A stretch of 64,000 nucleotides of DNA from Parapedobacter sp. SGR-10 (GTDB taxonomy: Bacteria; Bacteroidota; Bacteroidia; Sphingobacteriales; Sphingobacteriaceae): positions 1-64,000 of the forward strand of contig NZ_JAAJTJ010000006.1 in the NCBI RefSeq assembly GCF_011030405.1. The letters run 5' to 3'. The position numbers and the translations under genes were made by a program. Positions 1 through 8,859 of the stretch are shown one piece after another; within the stretch, counting starts at the first letter, position 1; the number at the start of each line of letters is the position of its first letter. Under the pieces are notes generated by a model. That model was not told the origin of the DNA and did no database searches. It saw nothing but the letters and a program-made list of their open reading frames with translations.

Positions 1-855
1 TTTTTAAAGAATAATGTACAGGCAAAATTGATTCAGTCAAATGACGGTTTCAGCTTATACAACCTTAACGAAGTCAGATATTTTTTAAATCAGTTGAATT
101 TGACTGATGATATTTATACAATCAGTGATGAAATTTGGTTAAACGCGAAACGTGAAGTAGTAAATAAATACCGCCACAGCACCAAATTGGAAATTTTAGG
201 AAACATCATCAGAGATTTTGAAGCGACCAATCCGAAAAAGAAATACAAATCAGACTTAGAGGTTTTCATTCGCGAATCCAAATTGGAAGATTTCTTCACC
301 GAAGATGGAGAAACGATTTTTGTCTCAACCATCCACAAAGCAAAAGGAAAAGAATTCGATAATGTTTTTCTAATGCTTGAAAACTTCAATCCTGCGACAG
401 ACGAAACCAAACGACTTTTGTACGTAGCCATGACAAGGGCAAAAACAAACTTGACAATTCATCTTAACTCAAACATTTTTGACAACGTTACAGCAGACCA
501 TTTAGAACGAATTGAAGACAAAGAATTTTATTTGCCACCGACCGAGTTAACCATGCACTTATCATTAAAAGATGTCTGGTTGGACTATTTCATAAGCAGA
601 CAATACTTGATAAACCAACTTATAAGCGGAGACACGTTGACGATACACGGAGATGAATGTTTGGACAGCAAAGGAAGATCCGTTTTGAAATTCTCCAAGC
701 AGTTCGTTGAAAAAATGGAGAATATGAAAGCGAAAAACTATGAATTGAAAAGTGCAAAGGTGAATTTCATCGTTTATTGGAAAAAAGAAGACACGGAACA
801 GGAAGTGAAAATTATCCTTCCTGAGCTTTATTTTGAAAGGGATAGTAACAGATAG
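1..855 (+). CDS. UvrD-type superfamily 1 DNA helicase, C-terminal part (5' end outside window)
   Basis: The reading frame is open to the first base, so only the last 284 residues are visible. The segment VSTIHKAKGKEFDNVFL followed by RLLYVAMTRAKTNL is the UvrD/PcrA helicase C-terminal signature (motifs V and VI; the VAMTRA arginine senses ATP). The last 130 residues after the helicase core match nothing I recognise. In Bacteroidota such cores also occur at the end of very long multidomain RecQ/exonuclease-like helicases, so the full protein may be larger than a classical UvrD. Role by family: ATP-driven 3'-5' DNA unwinding in repair. No gene follows closely on the same strand. Confidence 0.8.
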   Translation, partial: FLKNNVQAKLIQSNDGFSLYNLNEVRYFLNQLNLTDDIYTISDEIWLNAKREVVNKYRHSTKLEILGNIIRDFEATNPKKKYKSDLEVFIRESKLEDFFTEDGETIFVSTIHKAKGKEFDNVFLMLENFNPATDETKRLLYVAMTRAKTNLTIHLNSNIFDNVTADHLERIEDKEFYLPPTELTMHLSLKDVWLDYFISRQYLINQLISGDTLTIHGDECLDSKGRSVLKFSKQFVEKMENMKAKNYELKSAKVNFIVYWKKEDTEQEVKIILPELYFERDSNR

Positions 856-925
856 GATAATGCTTAATCCTCGGAGAAAGGATTTCCAACCATAAAAATC
901 GTAGCCGATATAATCGTATTTTTTG

Positions 926-933
926 TATCTTTG
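926..933 (+). promoter_or_regulatory. Putative -7 promoter element (TATCTTTG)
   Basis: TATCTTTG matches the Bacteroidota -7 consensus TAnnTTTG exactly and lies 14 bp before the ATG of the small gene that follows. No clear -33 TTTG is present at the expected distance. Confidence 0.5.
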
Positions 934-947
934 AAAAAAGTAAAATC

Positions 948-1157
948 ATGGGCTTAGCATTAAAAAAGACAACTATTGACAAATATTTTGGCTTTCTGAC
1001 AAGACTTGATAATGTTACTAAAAGGCGTTTAATCGTAAAACTAACCGAATCAATAGAAGTTAAAGAGAAAAAACATTTTGATTTGAAAAGTCTCTACGGA
1101 GCTTGGGAAGATTCAAGAAGTTCGGACGAAATAATAGATGACATTAGAAACTCATAA
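948..1157 (+). CDS. Small antitoxin-like protein, apparently without its toxin
   Basis: A 69-residue protein with its own -7 box. It contains RRLIVKLTESIEVK and, near the end, LYGAWEDSRSSDEIIDDIR. The 'GAW..D.S.DEII..IR' ending resembles small Bacteroidota proteins encoded just upstream of PIN-domain (VapC-like) toxins; I recall this resemblance and could not search for it. The frame stops right after DDIRNS, where I would expect a few more residues, and no PIN gene follows. The next 219 bp are non-coding and contain a repeat fragment. It may be a remnant of a toxin-antitoxin operon or an orphan antitoxin. Confidence 0.55.
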   Translation: MGLALKKTTIDKYFGFLTRLDNVTKRRLIVKLTESIEVKEKKHFDLKSLYGAWEDSRSSDEIIDDIRNS

Positions 1158-1200
1158 ACCTACCTCCCCAATATCGCGTGTACGTCAAGTTTAGCATTCT

Positions 1201-1252
1201 TGTGTCATGTCGACGATTAGGAATAGCGAAGCAACGACAAACTCTTTGTAGA
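1201..1252. repeat. Degenerate copy of the GTCATnTCGACGA intergenic repeat
   Basis: The stretch begins GTCATGTCGACGA and continues through AGCGAAGCAACGACAAACTCT. It aligns by eye with the start of the larger palindromic element near 33.2 kb (GTCATTTCGACGA, then ACGAGCTCTACGAAGT). Only one arm is present here. It lies between the orphan antitoxin-like gene and the PpiD-like gene. Confidence 0.45.
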
Positions 1253-1376
1253 AAAAAATAAAAACCTGCAAAATCATAAATTTTTAGATTTTTTTTTATA
1301 AAAGTTGTATCTTGCGCCTTGTTTAAAAAACAGGGCAATTAAGTAACTAAAAAACAAATAAATACAATACGAGAAT

Positions 1377-3482
1377 ATGGGTATAATGGGTAATTTGCGT
1401 AACCGGGCGGGTCTAGTGATCTTTGTCATTGGTTTAGCAATCGTTGCATTTTTATTGGGTGACATCATCCAATCGGGCACACCGTTTTGGGCAAAGAAGC
1501 AAAATGAGGTCGGAAGCGTAAACGGAGAGGCTATAGATTACATCGCATTCAATCAGCAGGTAGACCAAATGTCAATGATGTACCAGCAGCAAATGGGCGG
1601 CATGGAAACGCCGCAAATCAGAAGCTTTGCGATGCAACAAGTATGGAATCAATTTATTTCGCAAAACCTTATCAATGGGGAAATCAAAAAAATCGGCTTG
1701 ACCGTAGGCAAAAACGAATTCAATGAGTTGATTACCGGTCCAAACCCGTCTCCTCAGATCCTTCAGAACTTCACCAATCCACAGACGGGACAGTTTGACC
1801 GCAATTTTCTGAACCAGGTCATCAACGAAGCCAAAGGAGGAAAAAGCGAAATCGGTGGTCAATGGGAAGCCCTATTGGAAAATATACGTTCACAACGATT
1901 GACCGAAAAGTACTCAAACCTCTTGAAAAACTCGGTCTATGTGACTGCTTTGGAAGTACAGGATGAGTACACTGCCAAAAACAAATTGGCCAACTTCAAA
2001 TACCTGTTGCTAGACTATTCGTCTGTAAAAGATTCAGAAATCAAATTGACGGATGCAGATTACAAAGCGTATTACGATAAGCACAAAAATTCGTTTAAAA
2101 ACACCGAAGAAACACGTTCGGTAGACTACGTTTTATTCGATGCAAGTCCTTCGGCGCAAGATACCGCTTCTACATTGGCGACTATACAGCAATTAAAAAC
2201 AGAATTGACCAATTCAACCAACGATTCTTTGTTTGCTACTGTCAATTCAGACACCAAATACCCTGTGGCCTATATCCGCAAAGGACAGGTCAGTCCGGCT
2301 TTGGATTCTGTATTGTTCAATGTACCCACAGGTACTACGGTAGGACCATTCCTTTCCAACGGTGCTTATGAAATTGCTAAGGTCATTTCCTCTAAATTCA
2401 GTCCTGATTCAGTCAAAGCTAGCCATATTCTATTGAATATTGCCGCTGAAGGTGGAGCGGACAAAGCAAAAGCAAAAGCAGATTCAATTCGAGGGTTGAT
2501 CCTAAAAGGTGAAAACTTTGCTTCGCTAGCAGTAGAGTTCAGCCAAGACCAAGGCAGCAAGGCAAGTGGTGGCGACTTGGGCACTTTCCCTCGTGGACAA
2601 ATGGTTGCTCCATTTGAAGAAGCAGCCTTTGGTGGCAAACCGGGTGACGTTGTCGTCGTCAACTCTCAGTTTGGTGTACACATTATCCGCATTGAGAAGC
2701 AGGTCGGCAATTCAAAGATTGTCAAGGCAGCTATCGTAGACAAAGTCATCGTGGCCGGAAAAGAAACTACAGATGCAGCCTATGCCAAAGCAAACGAATT
2801 CTTTACAGAAGCAACATCTTCAAATTTTGCTGAAGTCGCACAACAAAAAGGCCTAACGGTAAATAAAGCAACCCGCATCCAGGCCATGGACAATACCCTT
2901 AATGGACAAGATGCTCCCAGAGAGTTGTTCCGTTGGATATATGAGGCAAAAAAGAATGCGGTAACAGACAAGATCTTCGAAACAGACCATCACTTCATTG
3001 TAGCTAAGCTATCGGATATCAACCCAAAAGGGATCCAACCATTGGAAAGCATTAAAAATGATATAGAGCTCGGTGTCAGAAATATGGTAAAAGCTCGTAT
3101 GCTTAAAGAAAAACTAAACAATGCATTGAATGGAGCATCATCCATCGATCAAGCCGCTCAAAAAATCGGCAAATCAGCAGTATCGGTGGAAAATATCGTA
3201 TTGGCCAACCCTGTCATCCCTGGTGTTGCTTTAGAAAGCACTGTAGTTGGTACCGTTTTCGGTTTACAACCTAACAAGCCTTCCAAGGCGATCGAAGGGG
3301 CACAAGGCGTGTACGCTGTTCAAGTCGACAACTTTGTCAATCCAAAAGAATTGGTAGACTCTGAACGCATAAATCAACAGAAACAAATATTGACATCCAA
3401 GGAGCAACGTGCTTGGGGAGCGATCTACAAAGCGCTACAAGACAATGCAGATATAGATGACAATCGCATTAGATTTTATTAA
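1377..3482 (+). CDS. SurA-N/PpiD-type periplasmic peptidyl-prolyl isomerase
   Basis: A 701-residue protein with a short N-terminus, one membrane helix (about residues 12-30, LVIFVIGLAIVAFLLGDII) and a large exported part, the architecture of PpiD: membrane anchor, SurA-like chaperone region, parvulin domain, C-terminal chaperone region. The parvulin (PPIC) domain spans about 346-442: it opens with VKASHILLNI, contains GGDLGTFPRGQMVAPFEEA and ends FGVHIIRIEK. By family it helps outer-membrane and secreted proteins fold at the periplasmic face of the inner membrane. Two ATGs (residues 1 and 4) are possible starts. It is monocistronic, with a good terminator behind it. Confidence 0.9.
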   Translation: MGIMGNLRNRAGLVIFVIGLAIVAFLLGDIIQSGTPFWAKKQNEVGSVNGEAIDYIAFNQQVDQMSMMYQQQMGGMETPQIRSFAMQQVWNQFISQNLINGEIKKIGLTVGKNEFNELITGPNPSPQILQNFTNPQTGQFDRNFLNQVINEAKGGKSEIGGQWEALLENIRSQRLTEKYSNLLKNSVYVTALEVQDEYTAKNKLANFKYLLLDYSSVKDSEIKLTDADYKAYYDKHKNSFKNTEETRSVDYVLFDASPSAQDTASTLATIQQLKTELTNSTNDSLFATVNSDTKYPVAYIRKGQVSPALDSVLFNVPTGTTVGPFLSNGAYEIAKVISSKFSPDSVKASHILLNIAAEGGADKAKAKADSIRGLILKGENFASLAVEFSQDQGSKASGGDLGTFPRGQMVAPFEEAAFGGKPGDVVVVNSQFGVHIIRIEKQVGNSKIVKAAIVDKVIVAGKETTDAAYAKANEFFTEATSSNFAEVAQQKGLTVNKATRIQAMDNTLNGQDAPRELFRWIYEAKKNAVTDKIFETDHHFIVAKLSDINPKGIQPLESIKNDIELGVRNMVKARMLKEKLNNALNGASSIDQAAQKIGKSAVSVENIVLANPVIPGVALESTVVGTVFGLQPNKPSKAIEGAQGVYAVQVDNFVNPKELVDSERINQQKQILTSKEQRAWGAIYKALQDNADIDDNRIRFY

Positions 3483-3501
3483 GATATTATCGCTAATTTT
3501 G

Positions 3502-3534
3502 AAGCCGGGTTTGAACGTTCAAATCCGGCTTTTT
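3502..3534 (+). terminator. Rho-independent terminator of the PpiD-like gene
   Basis: AAGCCGG pairs with CCGGCTT, extended inward by GTTTGAA/TTCAAAT (one G-U), followed by a T run. It begins about 20 bp after the stop codon. Confidence 0.85.
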
Positions 3535-3545
3535 ATTTCAATAGT

Positions 3546-4061
3546 ATGGACATACAAGATAAGATCATCAATAAGGTAGCCCAGAGTGGTCTGATGACCA
3601 TCGATCTGGCACATTATGCCCCTACTCAGGATATTGTGGAATACGATATCAAGGACAATCTTTTCCATGGATTGATCTTGAAAGAAAAAGATTTCCGTGA
3701 ATTTGTCAAAAATCATGATTGGAGCCAGTATAGCGGAAAGACGGTGGCTATTACCTGTTCGACAGATGCTATCGTTCCGACCTGGGCCTATATGATATTG
3801 GCCAACAAAATGGCGCCCTATGCGCAGGGTGTAAGTTTTGGAACAAAAGAAGATATCTATCGGGATCTATTTCTCAAAACCCTGAATGAAATGGATTATA
3901 CCCCATATACAGATCAACGAGTCGTCATCAAAGGCTGTGGTGATATTCCCGTGCCGGAAAGTGCTTTTGTCCTGTTCACAAGCAAACTGACACCGATCGT
4001 CAAGAGCATCATGTATGGCGAACCCTGTTCTACCGTCCCTGTGTACAAAAGAAAAAGTTAA
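3546..4061 (+). CDS. DUF2480 family protein
   Basis: A 171-residue soluble protein without signal peptide. Blocks such as VAITCSTDAIVPTWAYM, VVIKGCGDIPVPESAFVLFTSKL and SIMYGEPCSTVPVYKR are what I recognise as the Bacteroidota family DUF2480, whose function is unknown. Two cysteines sit in conserved-looking positions (the GCGDIPVP and GEPCSTVP blocks), which could hint at metal or cofactor binding, but this is inference. It starts 12 bp after the upstream terminator and is followed on the same strand by the DUF3108 and DUF3109 genes, suggesting one conserved transcription unit. Confidence 0.85.
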   Translation: MDIQDKIINKVAQSGLMTIDLAHYAPTQDIVEYDIKDNLFHGLILKEKDFREFVKNHDWSQYSGKTVAITCSTDAIVPTWAYMILANKMAPYAQGVSFGTKEDIYRDLFLKTLNEMDYTPYTDQRVVIKGCGDIPVPESAFVLFTSKLTPIVKSIMYGEPCSTVPVYKRKS

Positions 4062-4091
4062 ACTATTGCCGTTGCTATCTGTCCTACTGAT

Positions 4092-4880
4092 ATGAAGAAA
4101 TTTTACATTATCTTATTCGCATTATTGACAAATTGGGTATATAGTCCCGCACAGACCCTACCCTATCTCAAGGAGCCTACCTTCAAAGAGGGCGAAAAAT
4201 TGACATACAAACTCAAATATGGCAGTATATCGGCCGCTACAGGTGTACTTTCTGTCAACAAATCAAAATTGCAGTTCAGCCAGCCGACATACCATCTCAA
4301 TGCATACGGACAGACCTCGAGTTTTTTCTCCGTATTCTATACAGTTAAAAACAAATACGATTCCTATATTTCAGCCAGTACGTATTTGCCCTATCTCTAC
4401 GTGGAGGATATCAAAGAAGGGAGCTATACACGTAAGGAATATGCTACTTTTGATAGTAAGAATAAAACCGTAAAAGGCAAAAAGGGAACATTCAACAGTC
4501 CCGTGACACAGACATTTGATCTACTATCGGCTTATTATTTTGCGCGCAACCTGGACTTTTCATCACTGAAATCCGGAGAAAGCTTCAAACTGACCTATTT
4601 CCTCAACGACGAAATCGCCCAATTGGGTGTACAGTACATCGGCGTGGAAAACATAAAAACAAATCTAGGCACGGTCGAATGTATCAAACTCAGTCCAGAA
4701 ATCAAACCGGGTCGTATTTTCAAGAAAGACAGTAAATTATACCTTTGGGTAACCAACGACGGAAACCGTATCCCCGTTCGGGCACATGTAGAGATCCTGA
4801 TCGGCTCTGTGACATTGGAACTGGAGAAGGCAGAAGGTCTAAAATACGAGCTGGGAAAAAAAGTAAGCTATTCAAAATAA
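4092..4880 (+). CDS. DUF3108 domain exported protein
   Basis: A 262-residue protein with an N-terminal signal peptide ([21 protein letters not shown]). The body starts with [21 protein letters not shown] and ends with [32 protein letters not shown], the opening and closing blocks of DUF3108, a predicted beta-rich periplasmic family of unknown role. The stop codon is one base from the ATG of the DUF3109 gene, so the two are probably translationally coupled. Confidence 0.85.
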   Translation: MKKFYIILFALLTNWVYSPAQTLPYLKEPTFKEGEKLTYKLKYGSISAATGVLSVNKSKLQFSQPTYHLNAYGQTSSFFSVFYTVKNKYDSYISASTYLPYLYVEDIKEGSYTRKEYATFDSKNKTVKGKKGTFNSPVTQTFDLLSAYYFARNLDFSSLKSGESFKLTYFLNDEIAQLGVQYIGVENIKTNLGTVECIKLSPEIKPGRIFKKDSKLYLWVTNDGNRIPVRAHVEILIGSVTLELEKAEGLKYELGKKVSYSK

Positions 4881-4881
4881 T

Positions 4882-5445
4882 ATGATCGAGGTAGGGAATG
4901 TTTTGGTACACGAGGATGTAATCAATAACGATTTTGTCTGTAATCTCTCCAAATGTAAAGGGGCTTGCTGTATAGAAGGTGATGCCGGTGCCCCCCTGCT
5001 CCCAAGAGAGACCGATATACTGAAGGAAATCTATCCGAAGGTAAAACCTTACATGACCGAAAAAGGCATTAAAGCTATCGAAGAACAGGGTACACATGTC
5101 ATCGATGCAGACGGTGATCTCACCACGACTTGTGTCGGCGGCAATAAAGAGTGTGCGTACGTGACTTGGGAAAATGGCATTACAAAATGTGCGATAGAAA
5201 AAGCCTATGAATTGGGTGAGATCGATTGGAAAAAACCCATCTCATGCCACCTCTACCCTATTCGGACTACACACTACCCCGGATTTGACGTTCTCCACTA
5301 TGACAGATGGCATATTTGCAGCGATGCCTGCACCTTTGGCAAAGAGCTACAGGTTCCTGTATACAAATTCCTTAAAGATCCGCTCATCCGCGAATACGGA
5401 GCAGATTGGTATGCTGATTTGGAAAAAACAGTAGAAGCATTATAA
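4882..5445 (+). CDS. DUF3109 family cysteine-rich protein
   Basis: A 187-residue soluble protein with clustered cysteines: [20 protein letters not shown] near the N-terminus, then [30 protein letters not shown] and HICSDAC. This resembles the YkgJ-type zinc/iron-cysteine cluster families and is typical of DUF3109, which is common in Bacteroidota and of unknown function. The number and spacing of cysteines make metal binding likely (inference). It is tightly linked to the DUF3108 gene upstream and 62 bp before the polyprenyl synthase. Confidence 0.85.
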   Translation: MIEVGNVLVHEDVINNDFVCNLSKCKGACCIEGDAGAPLLPRETDILKEIYPKVKPYMTEKGIKAIEEQGTHVIDADGDLTTTCVGGNKECAYVTWENGITKCAIEKAYELGEIDWKKPISCHLYPIRTTHYPGFDVLHYDRWHICSDACTFGKELQVPVYKFLKDPLIREYGADWYADLEKTVEAL

Positions 5446-5507
5446 TCGATTTTTGTTATATTTAGCAAAATATTTACAGTGCCACAAAACAGGGATTGAC
5501 ACCATAC

Positions 5508-6479
5508 ATGCTTAGCTTAAAAGAGATACAAAAACCAATTGCGCAAGAGCTCAAAAACTTTGAAGCCAAATTCAAAAAGTCCATGCAAAGCTCTGTACCG
5601 CTCTTGGACATCATCACACAGTATTTGTATAAACAAAAAGGCAAACAAATGCGTCCTATGTTTGTCTTTTTCGCTGCCGGACTATGTGGCAAAATCAACG
5701 AATCAACCTATAGAGGGGCTTCTTTGATAGAACTCTTGCATACAGCCTCGCTTGTACATGATGATGTCGTCGATGATGCCAATGAACGCAGAGGCTTCTT
5801 TTCTATCAATGCCTTATGGAAAAATAAAGTAGCCGTATTGGTAGGAGATTATTTGCTTGCAAAAGGCTTATCTATATGTGTCGAGGGTAATGAGTTGGCA
5901 TTGCTGAAAATTGTCTCTGATGCCGTAGGACAGATGAGTGAAGGAGAACTATTACAAATCGAAAAAGCCCGAAAATTAGATATCAAGGAAGAAGTGTATT
6001 TCGAAATCATTCGAAAAAAGACAGCCACATTGATTTCTTCGTGCTGTTCATCAGGAGCTACATCGGTCGGTGCCCCACCGGAGCAAATAGACAAAATGCG
6101 TCTCTTCGGTGAAAAAGTCGGTATAGCTTTCCAGATAAAAGACGATCTATTTGATTTTGGTACAGACGATGTCGGCAAACCCTTGGGCAACGACATCAAA
6201 GAAAAGAAAATGACCCTCCCACTGATACATGCATTGAAGCAATGTTCGGCTAAAGAAAAAAGATATTACATCAACATTGTCAAAAACCACAATGAAGATC
6301 ATAAAAAGGTAAAAGAAGTTATAGATTTCGTAAAAGGAAGCGGAGGCTTGGACTATGCCACAGCCCGTATGCTCGATTACCAAAATGAAGCTTTTGCTAT
6401 CTTGGATAGGTTTGAAGACAATATATATAAAGAAGGATTACAACAATTGGTCAAATTTACGACAGAAAGAAAAAAATAA
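5508..6479 (+). CDS. Polyprenyl (long-chain trans-prenyl) diphosphate synthase
   Basis: A 323-residue trans-isoprenyl diphosphate synthase, which condenses isopentenyl diphosphate onto an allylic primer to make the menaquinone side chain. The first aspartate-rich motif is HDDVVDDANERRG (D85, D86, D89), the second KDDLFDFGTDDVGKP (D212, D213, D216); both bind Mg-diphosphate. A TTG four codons upstream is in frame, but the ATG giving MLSLKEIQ fits the family start better. The product chain length cannot be read here. The stop is 3 bp before the TerC gene, so both are probably co-transcribed. Confidence 0.9.
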   Translation: MLSLKEIQKPIAQELKNFEAKFKKSMQSSVPLLDIITQYLYKQKGKQMRPMFVFFAAGLCGKINESTYRGASLIELLHTASLVHDDVVDDANERRGFFSINALWKNKVAVLVGDYLLAKGLSICVEGNELALLKIVSDAVGQMSEGELLQIEKARKLDIKEEVYFEIIRKKTATLISSCCSSGATSVGAPPEQIDKMRLFGEKVGIAFQIKDDLFDFGTDDVGKPLGNDIKEKKMTLPLIHALKQCSAKEKRYYINIVKNHNEDHKKVKEVIDFVKGSGGLDYATARMLDYQNEAFAILDRFEDNIYKEGLQQLVKFTTERKK

Positions 6480-6482
6480 TAT

Positions 6483-7538
6483 ATGAGCCATGAATTGATG
6501 TTTTTTGGAGGATTTGTCATTTTTATCATCCTCATGCTTGCCATTGACCTCGGTCTATTCAGCAAGAGGGACAAACCTATTTCCTTGAAAGCTGCCGCCA
6601 TCATGTCCGCTATTTGGGTATCATTTGCCCTGGCATTTGGCCTTGTACTCTATTATTGGGGATACGAACTGCACAATATCCACGATATAGCAAGTCTAAA
6701 AGAAATCATTGCCAAGCATCATCACAACATCCGAATCAATGAGCTTAATCTGGAAGAAAGCCTGCACATCTACAGTAAAAACCTTACTTTGGAGTATCTC
6801 ACGGGTTATGTAGTCGAGTATGCACTCTCTGTCGACAATATCTTTGTCATGGTCCTTCTGTTTTCTTCCTTTGGCATTCCGGAAAGATACTACCATAAAG
6901 TGCTGGTATGGGGTATACTGGGAGCAATCATACTTCGTTGTATCTTTATTTTCCTGGGTGCGGCTCTGATCGCCAAATTCGGTTGGATACTATATGTTTT
7001 TGGTGCTTTTCTGGTGTACACCGGGGTGACCATGTATATCAACAGAAACCAGGAAGAAGAGGTAGATCCCCAGAACCATACTGTTGTGAAATTTGCGTCA
7101 AAGTATTTTAAGGTCACTTCCAAAATGGATGGTGGAAGATTCTTTCATATAGAGAACGGTGTAAGGTACATGACCCCCCTATTTTTGGTATTACTCGTGA
7201 TTGAATTTACGGATTTGATTTTTGCCGTGGATTCAATCCCGGCAATTTTCTCAGTGACACAGGATCCCTATATTGTATTTTTCTCCAATATTTTTGCAGT
7301 ACTGGGACTGCGGTCTATGTTCTTCCTGTTGGTCAATATTATTCATAAATTCCATTATCTCAAAGTAGGATTGGCCTTTTTACTGGTATTTATCGGAGCC
7401 AAGATGCTCCTTCATAGCTGGTTGAAAGACTGGGGCTTCACGACGACTCACTCGTTGATCATCATCCTGAGTATTCTAGCTATTAGCGTAGTAGCCTCCT
7501 TATTATTCCCGAAAAAGGAAGATTATAATAAAGGGTAG
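6483..7538 (+). CDS. TerC/Alx family integral membrane protein
   Basis: A 351-residue protein with about nine hydrophobic segments. Both family signatures are present: EYALSVDNIFVMV (D118) and FAVDSIPAIFSVT (D250), whose acidic residues lie inside the membrane. TerC/Alx proteins act in tellurite resistance, alkaline response and manganese export; I infer metal efflux but the substrate is not visible. About 60 residues between the second and third helices (LHNIHDIASLKEIIAKHHHN) are histidine-rich and may be a metal-sensing loop. It is coupled to the prenyl synthase gene, and the heptamer repeat lies behind it. Confidence 0.88.
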   Translation: MSHELMFFGGFVIFIILMLAIDLGLFSKRDKPISLKAAAIMSAIWVSFALAFGLVLYYWGYELHNIHDIASLKEIIAKHHHNIRINELNLEESLHIYSKNLTLEYLTGYVVEYALSVDNIFVMVLLFSSFGIPERYYHKVLVWGILGAIILRCIFIFLGAALIAKFGWILYVFGAFLVYTGVTMYINRNQEEEVDPQNHTVVKFASKYFKVTSKMDGGRFFHIENGVRYMTPLFLVLLVIEFTDLIFAVDSIPAIFSVTQDPYIVFFSNIFAVLGLRSMFFLLVNIIHKFHYLKVGLAFLLVFIGAKMLLHSWLKDWGFTTTHSLIIILSILAISVVASLLFPKKEDYNKG

Positions 7539-7580
7539 GGTTTGAATAATTACGAATGACGAATCTTTAAATTATGAAAT

Positions 7581-7657
7581 TCATAATTCATAATTCATAA
7601 TTCATAATTCATAATTCATAATTCATAATTCATAATTCATAATTCATAATTCATAAT
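7581..7657. repeat. Perfect heptanucleotide tandem repeat, (TCATAAT) x 11
   Basis: Eleven exact head-to-tail copies of TCATAAT fill the gap between the converging TerC and epimerase genes. The inverse heptamer ATTATGA lies just upstream (7571-7577), so the array can also fold back at one end. It is not a CRISPR: the unit is 7 bp and there are no spacers. Confidence 0.95.
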
Positions 7658-7659
7658 TA

Positions 7660-8859
7660 TTATCCGCTTATTCTTTGTATGATTTCCATACAAGCCCGGG
7701 CATTGTGGTAAGGGCATTTCCATGGTCCGACCTTATCTTCGGGCATGATGAACCCTTTCTCATCAATTCCCCAGTACCATTCACCATGTACTTTATCCTT
7801 GATCTGTTGCTGGATAAAAGCCCAGTTTCTGAAAACAATCTCCAGATAATGCTCCTGCCCACTTAATTGATAAGCATGAAAGAACCCCACCATACTCTCA
7901 GCCTGTACCCACCAATGCCTTTCGGATACGACATGTCCAGATTCGTTATCACGTTCGTAAGATAGCGATCCGTCCGGCATCAGCCCCTGTATACATGCAT
8001 CGGCCATATGCAGAGCAATACCACTGAACTTGTGTATAGCATGCTTGTCACTTATTTTTTCCGCAGCTTCCAATAGTAGCCAAGAAGCTTCTATATCGTG
8101 TCCATAAGAAGTAATGTCTCCCTTGATCTGCCAATATTGGTCAAAAAACAGGTTTAAGGACATCTTGCCTGTCCTTAGTATCTTATTCTCAAAGAGGGAC
8201 AACAGATTTTGGATACGTCGCAACAGGCCATCATCCGGCCATACTGCATACAACGTAGCATATGCTTCAAGTACATGGAGATGAGTATTCATGGTCTTGG
8301 CCTCATTCGCATCTTTATCACTCAACCGAAAATCTTCCTGTAATTGCCATTGTCTGTCAAAAGCTTCAAAATAGCCATTATGAACTCGGTCAAAGGCATG
8401 CTGTTCGATCTGTTGATAAATGTCTATCGCCAGTTGCAAAGCTTCTTCATCGCAATGGCTCCTACTATACTCTGCCAGAGCATATATCGTAAAAGCCAAA
8501 GCATAAATCTGTTTTTTGGTATCTACAGGACATCCCAAATAATCTACTGTCCAATAAACACCTCCATGTTCGGTATCTACAAAGTGGTCTTTGACGTATT
8601 CATAAGCTCTGGTACCCATCGCACCATCTTGTTCCCGCCCATACATACGATACGCCGCAGAAAATGTCCACAATATACGGGCGTGAAGGACAGCTCCCTT
8701 ATCTGCCGCAGTACGTTTTATCTGCTGATGATCAATCCGGCCAATGAAACCTCCGTACTGCAAGTCCAATGTTTCCCTACTCCAAAAGTCAAGGATTTCC
8801 CGCAACTCGCCATCAAGCTCTTCACGTAATACCAGCAATCTATCGTCCATGCCCTTCAT
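7660..8859 (-). CDS. Mannobiose 2-epimerase (AGE/cellobiose 2-epimerase family)
   Basis: A 399-residue cytoplasmic protein of the N-acylglucosamine/cellobiose 2-epimerase (alpha6/alpha6 barrel) family. Recognisable blocks are FWSRETLDLQYGGFIGRID, ILWTFSAAYR, GGVYWTVDY, SYGHDIEASWLLLEAAE, RHWWVQAESMVGFFHAYQ and WYWGIDEKG; the histidines in the SYGHDIEAS and RHWW blocks are the catalytic region. Next to GH130, a GPH symporter and GH26, the likely reaction is beta-1,4-mannobiose to mannosyl-beta-1,4-glucose, as in the Bacteroides fragilis mannan pathway. The start overlaps the GH130 gene by 20 bp (translational coupling); an in-frame ATG 9 bp later is an alternative start. Confidence 0.87.
   Translation of the reverse strand: MKGMDDRLLVLREELDGELREILDFWSRETLDLQYGGFIGRIDHQQIKRTAADKGAVLHARILWTFSAAYRMYGREQDGAMGTRAYEYVKDHFVDTEHGGVYWTVDYLGCPVDTKKQIYALAFTIYALAEYSRSHCDEEALQLAIDIYQQIEQHAFDRVHNGYFEAFDRQWQLQEDFRLSDKDANEAKTMNTHLHVLEAYATLYAVWPDDGLLRRIQNLLSLFENKILRTGKMSLNLFFDQYWQIKGDITSYGHDIEASWLLLEAAEKISDKHAIHKFSGIALHMADACIQGLMPDGSLSYERDNESGHVVSERHWWVQAESMVGFFHAYQLSGQEHYLEIVFRNWAFIQQQIKDKVHGEWYWGIDEKGFIMPEDKVGPWKCPYHNARACMEIIQRISG

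Noticed and set aside
854-871. GGATAATGCTTAATCC near the helicase end
   Set aside because: It looks like the mannan operator arms but the spacing is 16 bp, not 19, and there is no glycan gene nearby.
7581-7657. CRISPR-like array
   Set aside because: The unit is 7 bp, copies are directly adjacent, and there are no spacers or cas genes.
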